Part shown: positions 7,579-16,614 of the stretch, in pieces | Numbering within the stretch: the stretch's first letter is position 1 | How the letters are laid out: each line of letters starts with the position of its first letter | NCBI GenBank assembly: GCA_903877385.1 | Contig: CAIRDP010000027.1 | Location: forward strand, 186,001-250,000 | DNA from: an uncultured Bacteroidales bacterium | Lineage (GTDB): Bacteria; Bacteroidota; Bacteroidia; Bacteroidales; FEN-979 | Reading direction: 5' to 3' | Length of the DNA: 64,000 nucleotides | Program-made: the position numbers and the translations under genes | Notes under the pieces: model-generated | Told to the model about the DNA's origin: nothing | Seen by the model: the letters and a program-made list of their open reading frames with translations, nothing else | Databases searched by the model: none

Positions 7579-8754
7579 TTATTCATTCGCTTCTTCGCTA
7601 CTTCTTTCATACGCCACCCCCCTCCTCACGATCTTCTGCCCGTACTTGTTGCGTACCCTGTCGAGGGCCTGGTAGAGGCTGATCATCCCGCTGCTGTCCT
7701 CGAACATGTTTAACTGCGGATTGCCTGCTACCAGTCCGCTGAAACGCACGCCGATCAGGCGGATCAGCATGCGGCGCTGGTATAGCCTGTCGAACAGTTC
7801 CTTCACCAGCGGGATCAGAATGTGATCGAATGCCGTGTACGGGACCGACTTCTGAAGGGTATGGGTATCGAAATTCGAGTAACGGATCTTTACCGTGACG
7901 CAGGAAGTGAGTTTCTGCTGGTCCCTGAGCTCAAAAGCTATCTTTTCGACCATCTTCACCAGCTTTTCTTTCATCTTCACAACATCTATGGAATCCTGTT
8001 CAAAGGTCGTTTCGGTACTGATCGATTTGCTTTCCGAATACGGCAGCACAGGCGTGGAATCCTGTCCGTTAGCCTTCTCCCATATCATGATCCCGTTCTT
8101 TCCCATCACCCTTTCCATCATCTCCACGGGGATCCTGCTAAGGGTGTCAATAGTCACGATGCCCATGGACCTCAGCAGGCGGTAGGTCTTCTCTCCTATC
8201 ATGGGTATCTTCCTGATCGACAGGGGGGCCAGGAAAGGCTTCACCGCATCGCGCTGCACCTGCAGTTCCCCGTTGGGTTTGGCTTCACCCGTAGCGATCT
8301 TGGAGACTGTCTTGTTCACCGAAAGCCCGAACGAAATAGGCAGGCCCGTATTCTTAATGATGCTCTGCCTGAGTTCATGAGTCCACCTGAGGGTCCCGAA
8401 AAAGCGGTCCATCCCCGTCACATCAATATAATGCTCATCGATCGATGCCTTTTCATACATAGGCGCCCTTTCGGCAATGATATCCGTAACATCATGGGAA
8501 TATTTGGAATACAACTCCATATCCCCCCTAACGATCACCGCATCCCGGCAAAGCGTACGCGCCATTTTCATCGGCATGGCCGAATGCACCCCGAATTTCC
8601 TCGCCTCGTAGCTGCAGCTCGCCACCACCCCCCTGTCGGAAGTCCCGCCTATAAGCACCGGCTTCCCCGCCAGGACAGGGTTAATAAGCCTTTCCACCGA
8701 CACAAAAAAGGTGTCGAGGTCAAGGTGGACGATATTTCGGGCTAGCAATAACAT
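7579..8754 (-). CDS. dinB: DNA polymerase IV (Y-family)
   Basis: 391-residue Y-family polymerase. Palm motif HLDLDTFF carries catalytic Asp12, and ASIDEHYIDVTG carries Asp106-Glu107. Fingers and thumb (KTVSKIATGEAKPNG, then the IPMIGEKTYRLLRSMGI helix-hairpin-helix) and a little-finger domain follow. It lacks an obvious beta-clamp motif at the extreme C-terminus. Instead the last residues (ERSSEEANE) are written by GAAGTAGCGAAGAAGCGAAT-type repeat DNA. It is divergently transcribed from a LexA-like S24 repressor with a palindromic intergenic region, and followed by an ORF6N remnant and a dnaE-type polymerase, so SOS-like control is inferred. Confidence 0.93.
   Translation of the reverse strand: MLLLARNIVHLDLDTFFVSVERLINPVLAGKPVLIGGTSDRGVVASCSYEARKFGVHSAMPMKMARTLCRDAVIVRGDMELYSKYSHDVTDIIAERAPMYEKASIDEHYIDVTGMDRFFGTLRWTHELRQSIIKNTGLPISFGLSVNKTVSKIATGEAKPNGELQVQRDAVKPFLAPLSIRKIPMIGEKTYRLLRSMGIVTIDTLSRIPVEMMERVMGKNGIMIWEKANGQDSTPVLPYSESKSISTETTFEQDSIDVVKMKEKLVKMVEKIAFELRDQQKLTSCVTVKIRYSNFDTHTLQKSVPYTAFDHILIPLVKELFDRLYQRRMLIRLIGVRFSGLVAGNPQLNMFEDSSGMISLYQALDRVRNKYGQKIVRRGVAYERSSEEANE
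7581..7607. repeat. Family A repeat forming the 3' end of dinB
   Basis: Reading minus, GAAAGAAGTAGCGAAGAAGC followed by GAATGAAT codes for the final residues of DinB and supplies its stop context. It shares the GTAGCGAAG unit with the repeats at 481-510, 6858-6978 and 7327-7358. Confidence 0.6.
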
Positions 8755-8776
8755 TTTGATTAATTCTTAATCTATT

Positions 8777-8808
8777 TTGCGATTACAATATAATCATTAT
8801 ATTTGCAA
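8777..8808 (+). promoter_or_regulatory. Divergent promoter and probable repressor operator between dinB and the S24 regulator
   Basis: TTG at 8777-8779 and TATATTTG at 8798-8805 (18-base spacing) form the rightward promoter. Two overlapping inverted repeats cover it: TATAAT-C-ATTATA (8789-8801) and GATTA-N5-TAATC (8781-8795). This is the natural binding site for the adjacent HTH repressor and would control both its own gene and dinB. The leftward promoter is not clear-cut. Experimental operator data do not exist here, so binding is inferred. Confidence 0.6.
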
Positions 8809-8825
8809 TACCAAAATTTTCTACC

Positions 8826-9629
8826 ATGTTTTTCAGTTCAAACATTAAATTTTTACGCCGGCGCAAGGGTTTAACCCAGGACGACGTAGCAGACACACTG
8901 GAGATGAAGCGCTCAACCTTAAGCGGTTACGAGAATGCAGTAGCCCAGCCGGGTTTCGAAGCCCTTATTTCCATGTCGAAGTATTTCAACGTGGCCATCG
9001 ACACCCTGATCAAGGTCGACCTCTGCAGCCTGCCCGAAAGCCAGGTACGCCAGCTCGAAAGGGGGTACGACGTCTTCATCAAAGGTTCAAACCTCAGGAT
9101 ACTCACCACCACCGTGGGGGCCGACAATGAGGAAAACATCGAGATGGTCTCCGAAAAAGCCAAAGCAGGCTATGCCACGGGTTTTGCCGATCCCGAATAC
9201 ATCAGTATTCTGCCTACCTTCAGGCTGCCCTTCCTTTCAAAACAGAAAAAATACCGGAGTTTCCAGGTCAGCGGGGACTCCATGCTGCCCATCCCCCCGG
9301 GGGCCTTTGTTACAGGCATGTTCCTCCAGGACTGGAACTCTATCAGGGACAAGGATGCTTATATTATTTTGACTGCGGATGAGGGGATAGTGTTCAAAGT
9401 GGTTGAGAACAGGCTGAAGGAAGACGGCACCCTGAGGCTCCATTCATTAAACCCTGCCTACGAACCGTATGATCTGCCAGTGAACAGCATCAGGGAGATG
9501 TGGCAGTTTGTGCATTATATCAGTCCCGAAATTCCCAGGAACCAGGAAAACGAGAACAAAGTACTATTCGAAACCGTGAAAAACCTGAGAAAAGACGTTC
9601 AGGAGATCCAGACACGGCTTCAGATATAA
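8826..9629 (+). CDS. LexA-like repressor: XRE helix-turn-helix plus S24 peptidase domain
   Basis: 267 residues. An N-terminal XRE-type HTH (about 6-60: LRRRKGLTQDDVADTLEMKR, then STLSGYE) is joined to an S24 autopeptidase domain (about 115-235). The catalytic Ser152 lies in SGDSMLP and Lys191 in IVFKVV. The scissile Ala114-Gly115 is in KAKAGYATGF, a layout seen in LexA/CI-type repressors that self-cleave when RecA filaments form. The C-terminus ends in a short coiled coil (about 240-265). It faces dinB across a palindromic promoter, so it probably represses the dinB-dnaE cassette and itself. A 17-base stretch encoding LTADEG (9369-9385) is identical to intergenic repeat sequence at 41795-41811. 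Confidence 0.9.
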   Translation: MFFSSNIKFLRRRKGLTQDDVADTLEMKRSTLSGYENAVAQPGFEALISMSKYFNVAIDTLIKVDLCSLPESQVRQLERGYDVFIKGSNLRILTTTVGADNEENIEMVSEKAKAGYATGFADPEYISILPTFRLPFLSKQKKYRSFQVSGDSMLPIPPGAFVTGMFLQDWNSIRDKDAYIILTADEGIVFKVVENRLKEDGTLRLHSLNPAYEPYDLPVNSIREMWQFVHYISPEIPRNQENENKVLFETVKNLRKDVQEIQTRLQI

Positions 9630-9668
9630 TTTTTTTAGTTTAACTCCTGAAGATTATTGTTTTATCTT

Positions 9669-9676
9669 TACATTTG
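9669..9676 (+). promoter_or_regulatory. Probable -7 element of ugd
   Basis: TACATTTG matches TAnnTTTG and lies 41 bases upstream of the ugd ATG. No good -33 element is seen at the expected distance. Confidence 0.4.
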
Positions 9677-9717
9677 TTACACTTAAATTCCAAATCCAAA
9701 CTTATAACCATTAATCT

Positions 9718-11043
9718 ATGAAAGTCGCTATAGTAGGATCCGGTTACGTCGGTCTCGTTACCGGTACATGTTTTGCCGAAGTCGGTATTGAAGTCACCTG
9801 TGTTGACATCGATAAAAAGAAGATAGAAAACCTAAAGGAAGGCATCATCCCGATTTATGAACCTGGGCTCGAGGAAATGGTTCACAGGAACATGAAAAAA
9901 GGAAGGCTTAAATTTACTACTGATCTTAAAGAAGCGCTGGTTGACTGCGAAGTCATCTTCAGTGCGGTTGGCACCCCTCCCGACGAAGACGGCAGTGCCG
10001 ACCTTCAGTATGTAATTTCTGTTGCCCGTGACTGTGGTAAATACATGAACGATTATATACTCGTGGTCACTAAAAGCACGGTACCTGTGGGTACAGCCGA
10101 AAAAGTAAGGAAAGCGGTCAAGGAAGAACTGGACAAACGCGGTGTCAAGATCGAGTTTGACGTAGCCTCCAACCCTGAATTCCTTAAAGAAGGTGCAGCG
10201 GTGGACGACTTCCTGAAACCCGACCGAATCGTGGTCGGATGCGATTCCCCCAGGGCCGAAGAGCTTATGAAAGCATTATACAAGCCATTTACGCTGAACG
10301 GACACCCTGTAATTTTCATGGACATTGTTTCGGCCGAAATGACCAAGTATGCCGCCAACTCCATGCTGGCTACCAAGATCAGCTTCATGAACGATGTGGC
10401 AAACCTTTGCGAGATCGTAGGCGCCGACATTAACATGGTACGTAAAGGCATTGGTTCCGATTCCCGCATCGGCACTAAATTCATTTATCCGGGCGCTGGT
10501 TATGGAGGAAGCTGTTTCCCCAAGGATGTGAAAGCCCTGATCCATACTGCCGACGATCATAAATATTCCCTGAGGGTGCTCAAAGCGGTTGAAGCTGTAA
10601 ATGAAGACCAGAAAATGGTCATGTTCAACAAAATCAACACGTATTTCAAAGGCGACCTCAAAGGAAAAACAGTAGCGTTCTGGGGCCTTTCCTTTAAGCC
10701 TCAAACGGATGACATGCGTGAAGCTCCATCCCTTGTGATCATTAAAAAATTGCTGGATGCCGGCGTTAAAATAAAAGCCTACGACCCGGTTGCCATGCCT
10801 GAAACAAAGAGGATACTCGGAGACAAGATTGAATATGCAGCTGACCAGTACGATGCTCTGATCGATGCCGATGCTTTGCTTATGATCACCGAATGGCCGG
10901 AATTCAAATTCCCGAACTTCAATGTCATGAGAAAACTGCTGAAAACAGCCGTCATTTTTGACGGGCGTAACATTTACGATGTAAGCGAGATCAGGAAGAA
11001 AAATTTTGATTATTTCTGCATTGGAGTAAATACTACCAAGTAA
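9718..11043 (+). CDS. ugd: UDP-glucose 6-dehydrogenase
   Basis: 441 residues. The N-terminal NAD-binding Rossmann fold carries GSGYVGLVTG (7-16). The central domain follows, with the catalytic cysteine Cys266 in GYGGSCFPKD. The C-terminal UDP-binding domain carries FWGLSFKPQTDDMREAPS. The enzyme oxidises UDP-glucose to UDP-glucuronate using two NAD+. The next gene encodes UDP-glucuronate decarboxylase, so together they make UDP-xylose or its precursor for surface polysaccharide. A strong hairpin terminator lies between the two genes, so they may be expressed unequally. Confidence 0.95.
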   Translation: MKVAIVGSGYVGLVTGTCFAEVGIEVTCVDIDKKKIENLKEGIIPIYEPGLEEMVHRNMKKGRLKFTTDLKEALVDCEVIFSAVGTPPDEDGSADLQYVISVARDCGKYMNDYILVVTKSTVPVGTAEKVRKAVKEELDKRGVKIEFDVASNPEFLKEGAAVDDFLKPDRIVVGCDSPRAEELMKALYKPFTLNGHPVIFMDIVSAEMTKYAANSMLATKISFMNDVANLCEIVGADINMVRKGIGSDSRIGTKFIYPGAGYGGSCFPKDVKALIHTADDHKYSLRVLKAVEAVNEDQKMVMFNKINTYFKGDLKGKTVAFWGLSFKPQTDDMREAPSLVIIKKLLDAGVKIKAYDPVAMPETKRILGDKIEYAADQYDALIDADALLMITEWPEFKFPNFNVMRKLLKTAVIFDGRNIYDVSEIRKKNFDYFCIGVNTTK

Positions 11044-11058
11044 TATTAGTATGAAATC

Positions 11059-11097
11059 AAAAGGCCTAACAGTTAAGTCACGGCTGTTAGGTCTTTT
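11059..11097 (+). terminator. Intrinsic terminator after ugd
   Basis: A 14-base stem (11059-11072 with 11084-11097, one G-U pair) encloses an 11-base loop. The arm is AAAAGGCCTAACAG, and the 3' arm ends in TTTT. Its A/T-flanked symmetry could stop transcription in both directions, but only the + direction has a gene ending here. Confidence 0.7.
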
Positions 11098-11115
11098 CAT
11101 TTAAATCCTCAAGGT

Positions 11116-12054
11116 ATGATAAAAAAGAAAATTCTGGTTACCGGAGGCGCAGGATTCTTGGGATCCCACCTTTGTGAGAAGCTCCTGAACCAGGGGCATG
11201 AAGTGGTTTGCATGGACAATTATTTCACGGGGCAAAAGCAAAACGTGGTCCACCTTCTCAAAAATCCCTTTTTTGAGCTCATCAGGCATGACGTTACCAT
11301 GCCGTTCTTCATCGAAGTGGATGAGATCTATAACCTGGCATGTCCCGCGTCTCCTGTACATTACCAGTATAATCCCATAAAAACAGTGAAAACCTCCGTT
11401 ATGGGAGCCATCAATATGCTTGGCCTGGCCAAAAGGATAAGGGCGAAGGTTCTGCAGGCGAGCACCAGTGAGGTTTACGGGGACCCCGAGATCCATCCCC
11501 AGACCGAGAGTTACTGGGGCCATGTAAACCCCATTGGGCCGAGGTCCTGCTATGACGAAGGCAAAAGGGTGGCCGAAACCTTGTTTGTAAACTATCACAA
11601 GCAGAATAAAGTCAGGATAAAAATTATCAGGATCTTCAATACCTACGGGCCAAGGATGCATCCCAACGACGGGCGCGTAGTTTCAAACTTCATCGTACAG
11701 GCCTTGAAGGGAGAGGATATCACGATATACGGAGACGGCACACAAACGCGTTCTTTCTGTTATGTGGACGATCTGCTCGAAGGGATGGTACGACTGATGA
11801 ACTCAAGGGAAGAGTTTACCGGACCTGTGAATATCGGCAACCCCGGGGAATTCACCATGATAGAACTGGCCGAAAAGGTGCTTAAACTAACAGGCTCAAA
11901 ATCAAAACTGATTCACCTTGCACTTCCTGCCGACGATCCCCTGCAACGGAAACCCGATATCAGCCTGGCCCGTAAGGAACTTGGCTGGGAACCCGCAATT
12001 GCCCTGGAAGAAGGTCTGGTAAAGACGATAGAGTATTTTAAAACAATAATATGA
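11116..12054 (+). CDS. uxs: UDP-glucuronate decarboxylase (UDP-xylose synthase)
   Basis: 312-residue extended short-chain dehydrogenase. GGAGFLGSH (10-18) binds NAD. The active-site triad residues lie in QASTSEVYG (about 114-122) and Tyr146-x3-Lys150 (YDEGK). The [10 protein letters not shown] and [10 protein letters not shown] stretches are specific to the UXS branch. It converts UDP-glucuronate to UDP-xylose with internal NAD recycling. It follows ugd and overlaps rfbD by four bases (ATGA), indicating translational coupling in a nucleotide-sugar operon. Confidence 0.93.
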   Translation: MIKKKILVTGGAGFLGSHLCEKLLNQGHEVVCMDNYFTGQKQNVVHLLKNPFFELIRHDVTMPFFIEVDEIYNLACPASPVHYQYNPIKTVKTSVMGAINMLGLAKRIRAKVLQASTSEVYGDPEIHPQTESYWGHVNPIGPRSCYDEGKRVAETLFVNYHKQNKVRIKIIRIFNTYGPRMHPNDGRVVSNFIVQALKGEDITIYGDGTQTRSFCYVDDLLEGMVRLMNSREEFTGPVNIGNPGEFTMIELAEKVLKLTGSKSKLIHLALPADDPLQRKPDISLARKELGWEPAIALEEGLVKTIEYFKTII

Positions 12055-12914
12055 TCATTCTGATTACCGGCTCCAAAGGCCAACTCGGCAATGAGCTGAA
12101 GCTGCTGGAGATGAAATTCCCTGAGTATCAGCTTACATTCACCGATGTAGAGGAATTGGACATAACCGACATGCAGGCGGTTTCTGCTTTCTTTAATATA
12201 CTGCATCCTGATGTCGTATTGAATTGCGCCGCCTATACTGCCGTAGACAAGGCCGAGAACGAACCGGACCTGGCACTCAGGGTAAATGCCCTTGCTGTAA
12301 GGAACCTCTCCAATGCATGCGGTGAATTCAATGCCCTGCTGATCCATATTTCAACCGACTATATTTTCAGCGGGAAAGGTTACCGTCCGTATGTTGAAAC
12401 CGATACTCCCGCGCCGGTCTCCAGTTACGCAAGGTCGAAGTATGCCGGTGAAACGCAGATGCTGAGCAGTTGCAGAAACGGGATCATCATGCGTACTTCA
12501 TGGCTGTATTCTGCATTCGGAAATAACTTCGTCAAGACCATACTTAAATACGGCAGGGAAAGAGGGAAGCTGAACGTGGTGTTCGACCAGGTTGGATGCC
12601 CCACCTATGCCAGGGACCTGGCTTTGGCCATACTGCAGATCATCCCCCGCCTGGAAGGACATGAAGGGGTCGAAATATTCCATTATGCAAATGAAGGCGT
12701 GGCCAGCTGGTACGATTTTGCCAGGGCCATTATATCATTTTCGGGGATACCATGCGTTATTACTCCGGTTGAAACTAAAGACTATCCCCTTCCTGCCCCG
12801 CGTCCCTTTTACTCGGTCCTTAACAAGACCAGGTTCAAGGAGAGATTCGGCATCGAAATACCATTCTGGAGGGATAGCCTGGAGGAGTGCATTAAAACAT
12901 TGAATCTACTTTAA
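12051..12914 (+). CDS. rfbD: dTDP-4-dehydrorhamnose reductase
   Basis: 287 residues. The Rossmann motif [10 protein letters not shown] occupies residues 7-16, and [13 protein letters not shown] (57-69) and [10 protein letters not shown] follow it. Tyr126-x3-Lys130 (YARSK) provides the catalytic pair. It reduces dTDP-4-keto-L-rhamnose to dTDP-L-rhamnose with NAD(P)H. rfbA, rfbB and rfbC are not in this window. It is coupled to uxs at its start and lies 3 bases ahead of the phosphohexomutase, so the three genes form one operon for surface-glycan precursors. Confidence 0.92.
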   Translation: MIILITGSKGQLGNELKLLEMKFPEYQLTFTDVEELDITDMQAVSAFFNILHPDVVLNCAAYTAVDKAENEPDLALRVNALAVRNLSNACGEFNALLIHISTDYIFSGKGYRPYVETDTPAPVSSYARSKYAGETQMLSSCRNGIIMRTSWLYSAFGNNFVKTILKYGRERGKLNVVFDQVGCPTYARDLALAILQIIPRLEGHEGVEIFHYANEGVASWYDFARAIISFSGIPCVITPVETKDYPLPAPRPFYSVLNKTRFKERFGIEIPFWRDSLEECIKTLNLL

Positions 12915-12917
12915 ATT

Positions 12918-14645
12918 ATGGACGAAAACATATTAGTAAAAGCAAAATCCTGGACCCGGGGCAATTTTGATGAAGAAACAAAGTCGAGGGTCGGGGAAAT
13001 GATTGAAAAGAACCCTGCCGAACTTACCGATTCGTTTTACCGTATACTTGAATTCGGAACCGGGGGACTCAGAGGGGTCATGGGCGACGGCACCAACCGC
13101 ATGAACAAATATACTGTTGGCATGGCTACGCAGGGGCTTGCAAACTACGTGATGAGGATGTTCCCGGGCGTTCAGCATAAAATGGCTATTGCGCACGACA
13201 GCCGTAATAACAGCAGGTATTTTGCACAGATCACGGCTGAAGTCCTCTCGGCAAACGGCTTTAAGGTATACCTTTTCGATGACCTCCGCCCCACCCCTGA
13301 ACTTTCTTTTGCCGTAAGGCAACTGGGCTGCCAGAGCGGGGTCATGATCACCGCTTCACATAATCCGAAAGAATACAACGGGTATAAGGCATACTGGGAC
13401 GACGGAGCCCAGTTCATCTCTCCCCATGATGAAAATGTAATCAAAGAAGTGGAGAAGATTTCCTCTATCGACCAGGTCATGTGGGAAGGAAATATTGAAA
13501 ACATCATCAGCATTGGAAGGGAAATCGACGAGGCTTACCTTGCCAGGCTCAAAACCCTTTCGCTCTCCCCTGATGTCATCCGCCAGCATAAAGATCTGAA
13601 AATAGTTTATACCCCGCTTCACGGGACAGGCAGGACCCTGGTACCCGAGATACTGAAACGTTTCGGGTTTGAGAACATCCATCCCGTTCCTGAGCAGATG
13701 GTTGCCGACGGGAATTTCCCGACGGTGAGAAGCCCTAACCCCGAAGAACATTCAGCCCTGGATATGGGTATCAGGCTGGCCGAAAAGCTCAATGCCGACC
13801 TTCTTATGGCTACCGATCCGGATGCCGACCGGGTGGGAATTGCAGTGCGTGATCTTAAAAATAATATTATCCTTCTGAACGGGAACCAGACTGCGGCATT
13901 GCTTTTTTACTATGTGCTTACAAGATGGAAGGAACTTGGAAAACTCAACGGGAAGCAGTTTATCGTTAAAACCATTGTTACCTCCGAACTGCTTAGGGAT
14001 ATTGCCGTTTCGTTCAATCTTAAGTATTACGATGTGCTTACAGGATTCAAATATATTGCAGATATCATAAGAAAGACCGAAGGCAGTGAAGAATTCATCA
14101 TCGGCGGGGAAGAAAGCTACGGCTATCTCGCCGGCAATTTTGTCCGCGACAAGGATGCTGTGGGAGCCTGTGCCCTTATTGCTGAAACCCTTGCCTGGAC
14201 TGTATCACAGGGGAAGTCATTGTATGAGCTGCTGATCGACATCTATGTCAAATACGGCTTCTATAAGGAATCCCTATTGTCGGTTACCCGAAAAGGACAG
14301 TCAGGAGCCCTTGAAATCAAACAAATGATGATTGACTACCGCGGCAATCCTCCAAAAGAGATCAACGGCAGCAAAGTTGTAAAAATCAAGGATTATAACA
14401 GCCTTGTTGAAACTGACCTGCTCAGCGGAAATCAAAACGCCATCCACCTTCCAAAATCAGATGTACTGCAATTTTTCACCTCCGACGGAAGTGTGATCAG
14501 CGTAAGGCCTTCGGGAACCGAGCCGAAGATCAAATTTTATTTTGGAGTGCGCGAAACCCTGCCCGGGAGATCAGCTTTTGAGGAAACTGAGAAAAAGCTA
14601 AACGAAAAGCTTCAGGGCATTATCAGTTCTCTTAATTTAAAGTAA
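12918..14645 (+). CDS. Phosphoglucomutase/phosphomannomutase (PGM2-like)
   Basis: 575 residues, alpha-D-phosphohexomutase superfamily. The substrate-phosphate serine is Ser147 in TASHNPKEYNGYK. The metal loop is DPDADRVGIA (about 295-305), the sugar-binding loop GGEESYGY (about 395-402), and the phosphate-binding loop RPSGTEPKIKFY is near the C-terminus. Length and the FGTGGLRGVMG start match the PGM2 branch, which interconverts glucose-1- and glucose-6-phosphate or related sugars. It follows rfbD after 3 bases and likely supplies glucose-1-phosphate for the upstream nucleotide-sugar steps. Confidence 0.93.
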   Translation: MDENILVKAKSWTRGNFDEETKSRVGEMIEKNPAELTDSFYRILEFGTGGLRGVMGDGTNRMNKYTVGMATQGLANYVMRMFPGVQHKMAIAHDSRNNSRYFAQITAEVLSANGFKVYLFDDLRPTPELSFAVRQLGCQSGVMITASHNPKEYNGYKAYWDDGAQFISPHDENVIKEVEKISSIDQVMWEGNIENIISIGREIDEAYLARLKTLSLSPDVIRQHKDLKIVYTPLHGTGRTLVPEILKRFGFENIHPVPEQMVADGNFPTVRSPNPEEHSALDMGIRLAEKLNADLLMATDPDADRVGIAVRDLKNNIILLNGNQTAALLFYYVLTRWKELGKLNGKQFIVKTIVTSELLRDIAVSFNLKYYDVLTGFKYIADIIRKTEGSEEFIIGGEESYGYLAGNFVRDKDAVGACALIAETLAWTVSQGKSLYELLIDIYVKYGFYKESLLSVTRKGQSGALEIKQMMIDYRGNPPKEINGSKVVKIKDYNSLVETDLLSGNQNAIHLPKSDVLQFFTSDGSVISVRPSGTEPKIKFYFGVRETLPGRSAFEETEKKLNEKLQGIISSLNLK

Positions 14646-14660
14646 GCTCCGGAAACCACC

Positions 14661-16565
14661 ATGAAAAGCGGGGACAGACGAGCGATAGACTGGTTTATTC
14701 TGTCCTTTTTCCTGTTTTGCTTCAGTTATCCGGTTGAGGTTCACTCCCAGATCCCCGAAAAGCCGAAAACCATATTTGCGCCCAAGGACGACAGCATTAT
14801 GAACGGGAAGAAATCCGTTCAAAAAACAAAGAACTTTTACGATTCCGTTTTCCAGCGCTTTAAGCGTCACAAATTCACCAAGATGCTTTATAGCCTGGCC
14901 TTTGTAGCTCCCCAGATCAATACACTTCCCGATACCGTTCAGGCAGTTGCAAGTGAAAACCCATACAAGAAATTCGAAGGCAAGATCATCCGCAAAATTC
15001 ATGTGGTTTCGCTGGATCCTTTTGGCCCTACAGTAATAGATACGGCACGTGAGCCTACAACCGGCTTTGGTAAGTTCCTGAACGTGGTGCATCTGCAGTC
15101 GGCCCCCTTTGTCATTAAAAAGATGGCCCTGATCAGGGTGGGCCAGGCTGTTGACCCCTATGTGATGGCCGACCAGGAACGCATCCTCAAGGACCTGGGT
15201 TATATCGATGATGCGAGGGTTATAATACTCCCGTCCGAATCGGAGGATTCGGTGGATGTCATCGTGGTAACAAAAGATGTATGGTCAATTGGAGCGATTG
15301 TTCCGGTACTAACGACTAAGAAATTGGGGCTCAGGATATTCGATGCAAATTTTGCAGGTCTTGGCGACCGGCTTTCCCTGGATTTTTCTTTTGCACGTTT
15401 TCGTGCCCCCTTTGCCCGTTTCGATGGCTTCTCCTACACTTATACAAATATTTTAGGGACCTTCACCGACATTACTATCAGTTATTATCAGGATGACTTG
15501 CACCAGCTGAATACGGGCGTTTGGATTGACCGCCCTTTTATCACAAACCGGTCCAAATATGCAGGCGGCATCTCATACCAGTATAACAAAATGGCATACA
15601 ACATCACCGATAACGGAGCATCATACACTAAATCCAGCTCCGGCTATCTCTGGCTGGGGAGGTCCTACCTTATCGCAGAGTATAAAATTCCAACCCGGTT
15701 TATTGTTTCAGCATCTTACCAGGGAACGACCTTCATGCAGAGGCCTGAGATCACTGTGAATTCCAACAAAGGTTATTATGACGGTAGCCAGATTCTGGGG
15801 AGCGTGGCATTCTCAAGAAACAATTATTACCTTATAGATTACTTCCTGAATTTTGGTAAAACTGAGAACATACCCTACGGAAGGCTTATTCAGCTTACGT
15901 TCGGTCCGCAATTCACGAACTTTTACACAAGGCTTTATACGGGATTCAGTTATTCACAGGGGGATTTTATTAAAAAGTTCGGGTACCTCCAGGGCCGCCT
16001 GGACCTCGGGGGATATTACGACCACCGCAACATTGAAGACGGTGCACTGGTTGTAAGGCTGAATTATATGAGTTACCTTTACTTTACTCCTGATAAACGG
16101 TATAAGTTCAGGACCTATATCTTCTCAACCTTCAGGCAGGGATTCCTCAGGCGTACCAACAACCAGGATTATGCTTACATTAACCAGGACCTTCGGATCA
16201 ACCATTACAGTTCCGATACGGTTTTCAGGGGAGTAAACTCGATTTCGACCTACTTTACAACAGTGATGTTCACCCCCTGGTATTTCTATGGATTCAGGTT
16301 TGCTCTCACCGGGATATTTGCAGGAGGTTTTAAAAGCGACGGATATTCAGATCTTTTCCAGACCAGGTTTTACACTGAACTGGGAGTGGGGCTCCTGATC
16401 AGGAACGAAAACCTTATCTTCCCTACCATACTGATAAGCCTGTCGGTTTATCCCACTCCTGAGGTTGGGGTTCCATGGCTTCAGACAAATTTTTCGGAGA
16501 CACCCGACCTGCATGTGAAAGATTACAACCCTTCGTCTCCCTCTAACGTTTCATTATCACAATAA
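14661..16565 (+). CDS. Omp85-family outer-membrane protein with POTRA domain (BamA/TamA-like)
   Basis: 634 residues. An N-terminal hydrophobic segment (about 10-28, ending in SYPVEVHSQ) acts as signal peptide. One recognisable POTRA-like unit (about 165-225: LIRVGQAVDPYVMADQERIL, KDLGYIDDARVI, DVIVVTKDVW) follows. The rest (about 235-620) alternates aromatic and polar residues as in a 16-strand beta barrel. Such proteins insert or translocate outer-membrane proteins. This short single-POTRA version is not BamA itself, and its client is unknown. It starts 15 bases after the phosphohexomutase, so it may be co-transcribed with the sugar genes. Confidence 0.75.
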   Translation: MKSGDRRAIDWFILSFFLFCFSYPVEVHSQIPEKPKTIFAPKDDSIMNGKKSVQKTKNFYDSVFQRFKRHKFTKMLYSLAFVAPQINTLPDTVQAVASENPYKKFEGKIIRKIHVVSLDPFGPTVIDTAREPTTGFGKFLNVVHLQSAPFVIKKMALIRVGQAVDPYVMADQERILKDLGYIDDARVIILPSESEDSVDVIVVTKDVWSIGAIVPVLTTKKLGLRIFDANFAGLGDRLSLDFSFARFRAPFARFDGFSYTYTNILGTFTDITISYYQDDLHQLNTGVWIDRPFITNRSKYAGGISYQYNKMAYNITDNGASYTKSSSGYLWLGRSYLIAEYKIPTRFIVSASYQGTTFMQRPEITVNSNKGYYDGSQILGSVAFSRNNYYLIDYFLNFGKTENIPYGRLIQLTFGPQFTNFYTRLYTGFSYSQGDFIKKFGYLQGRLDLGGYYDHRNIEDGALVVRLNYMSYLYFTPDKRYKFRTYIFSTFRQGFLRRTNNQDYAYINQDLRINHYSSDTVFRGVNSISTYFTTVMFTPWYFYGFRFALTGIFAGGFKSDGYSDLFQTRFYTELGVGLLIRNENLIFPTILISLSVYPTPEVGVPWLQTNFSETPDLHVKDYNPSSPSNVSLSQ

Positions 16566-16614
16566 TTTTTTCCTGAAAAACATTATTATTTATATTTGCA
16601 GTAAACACGGGATT

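Noticed and set aside
7822-8745. 307-residue open frame antisense to dinB
   Set aside because: It mirrors the codon pattern of dinB, has no family resemblance and covers no promoter; a shadow of a GC-rich gene.
10276-11100. 274-residue open frame antisense to ugd
   Set aside because: It lies fully across the catalytic part of ugd, which has all its motifs; no independent support.
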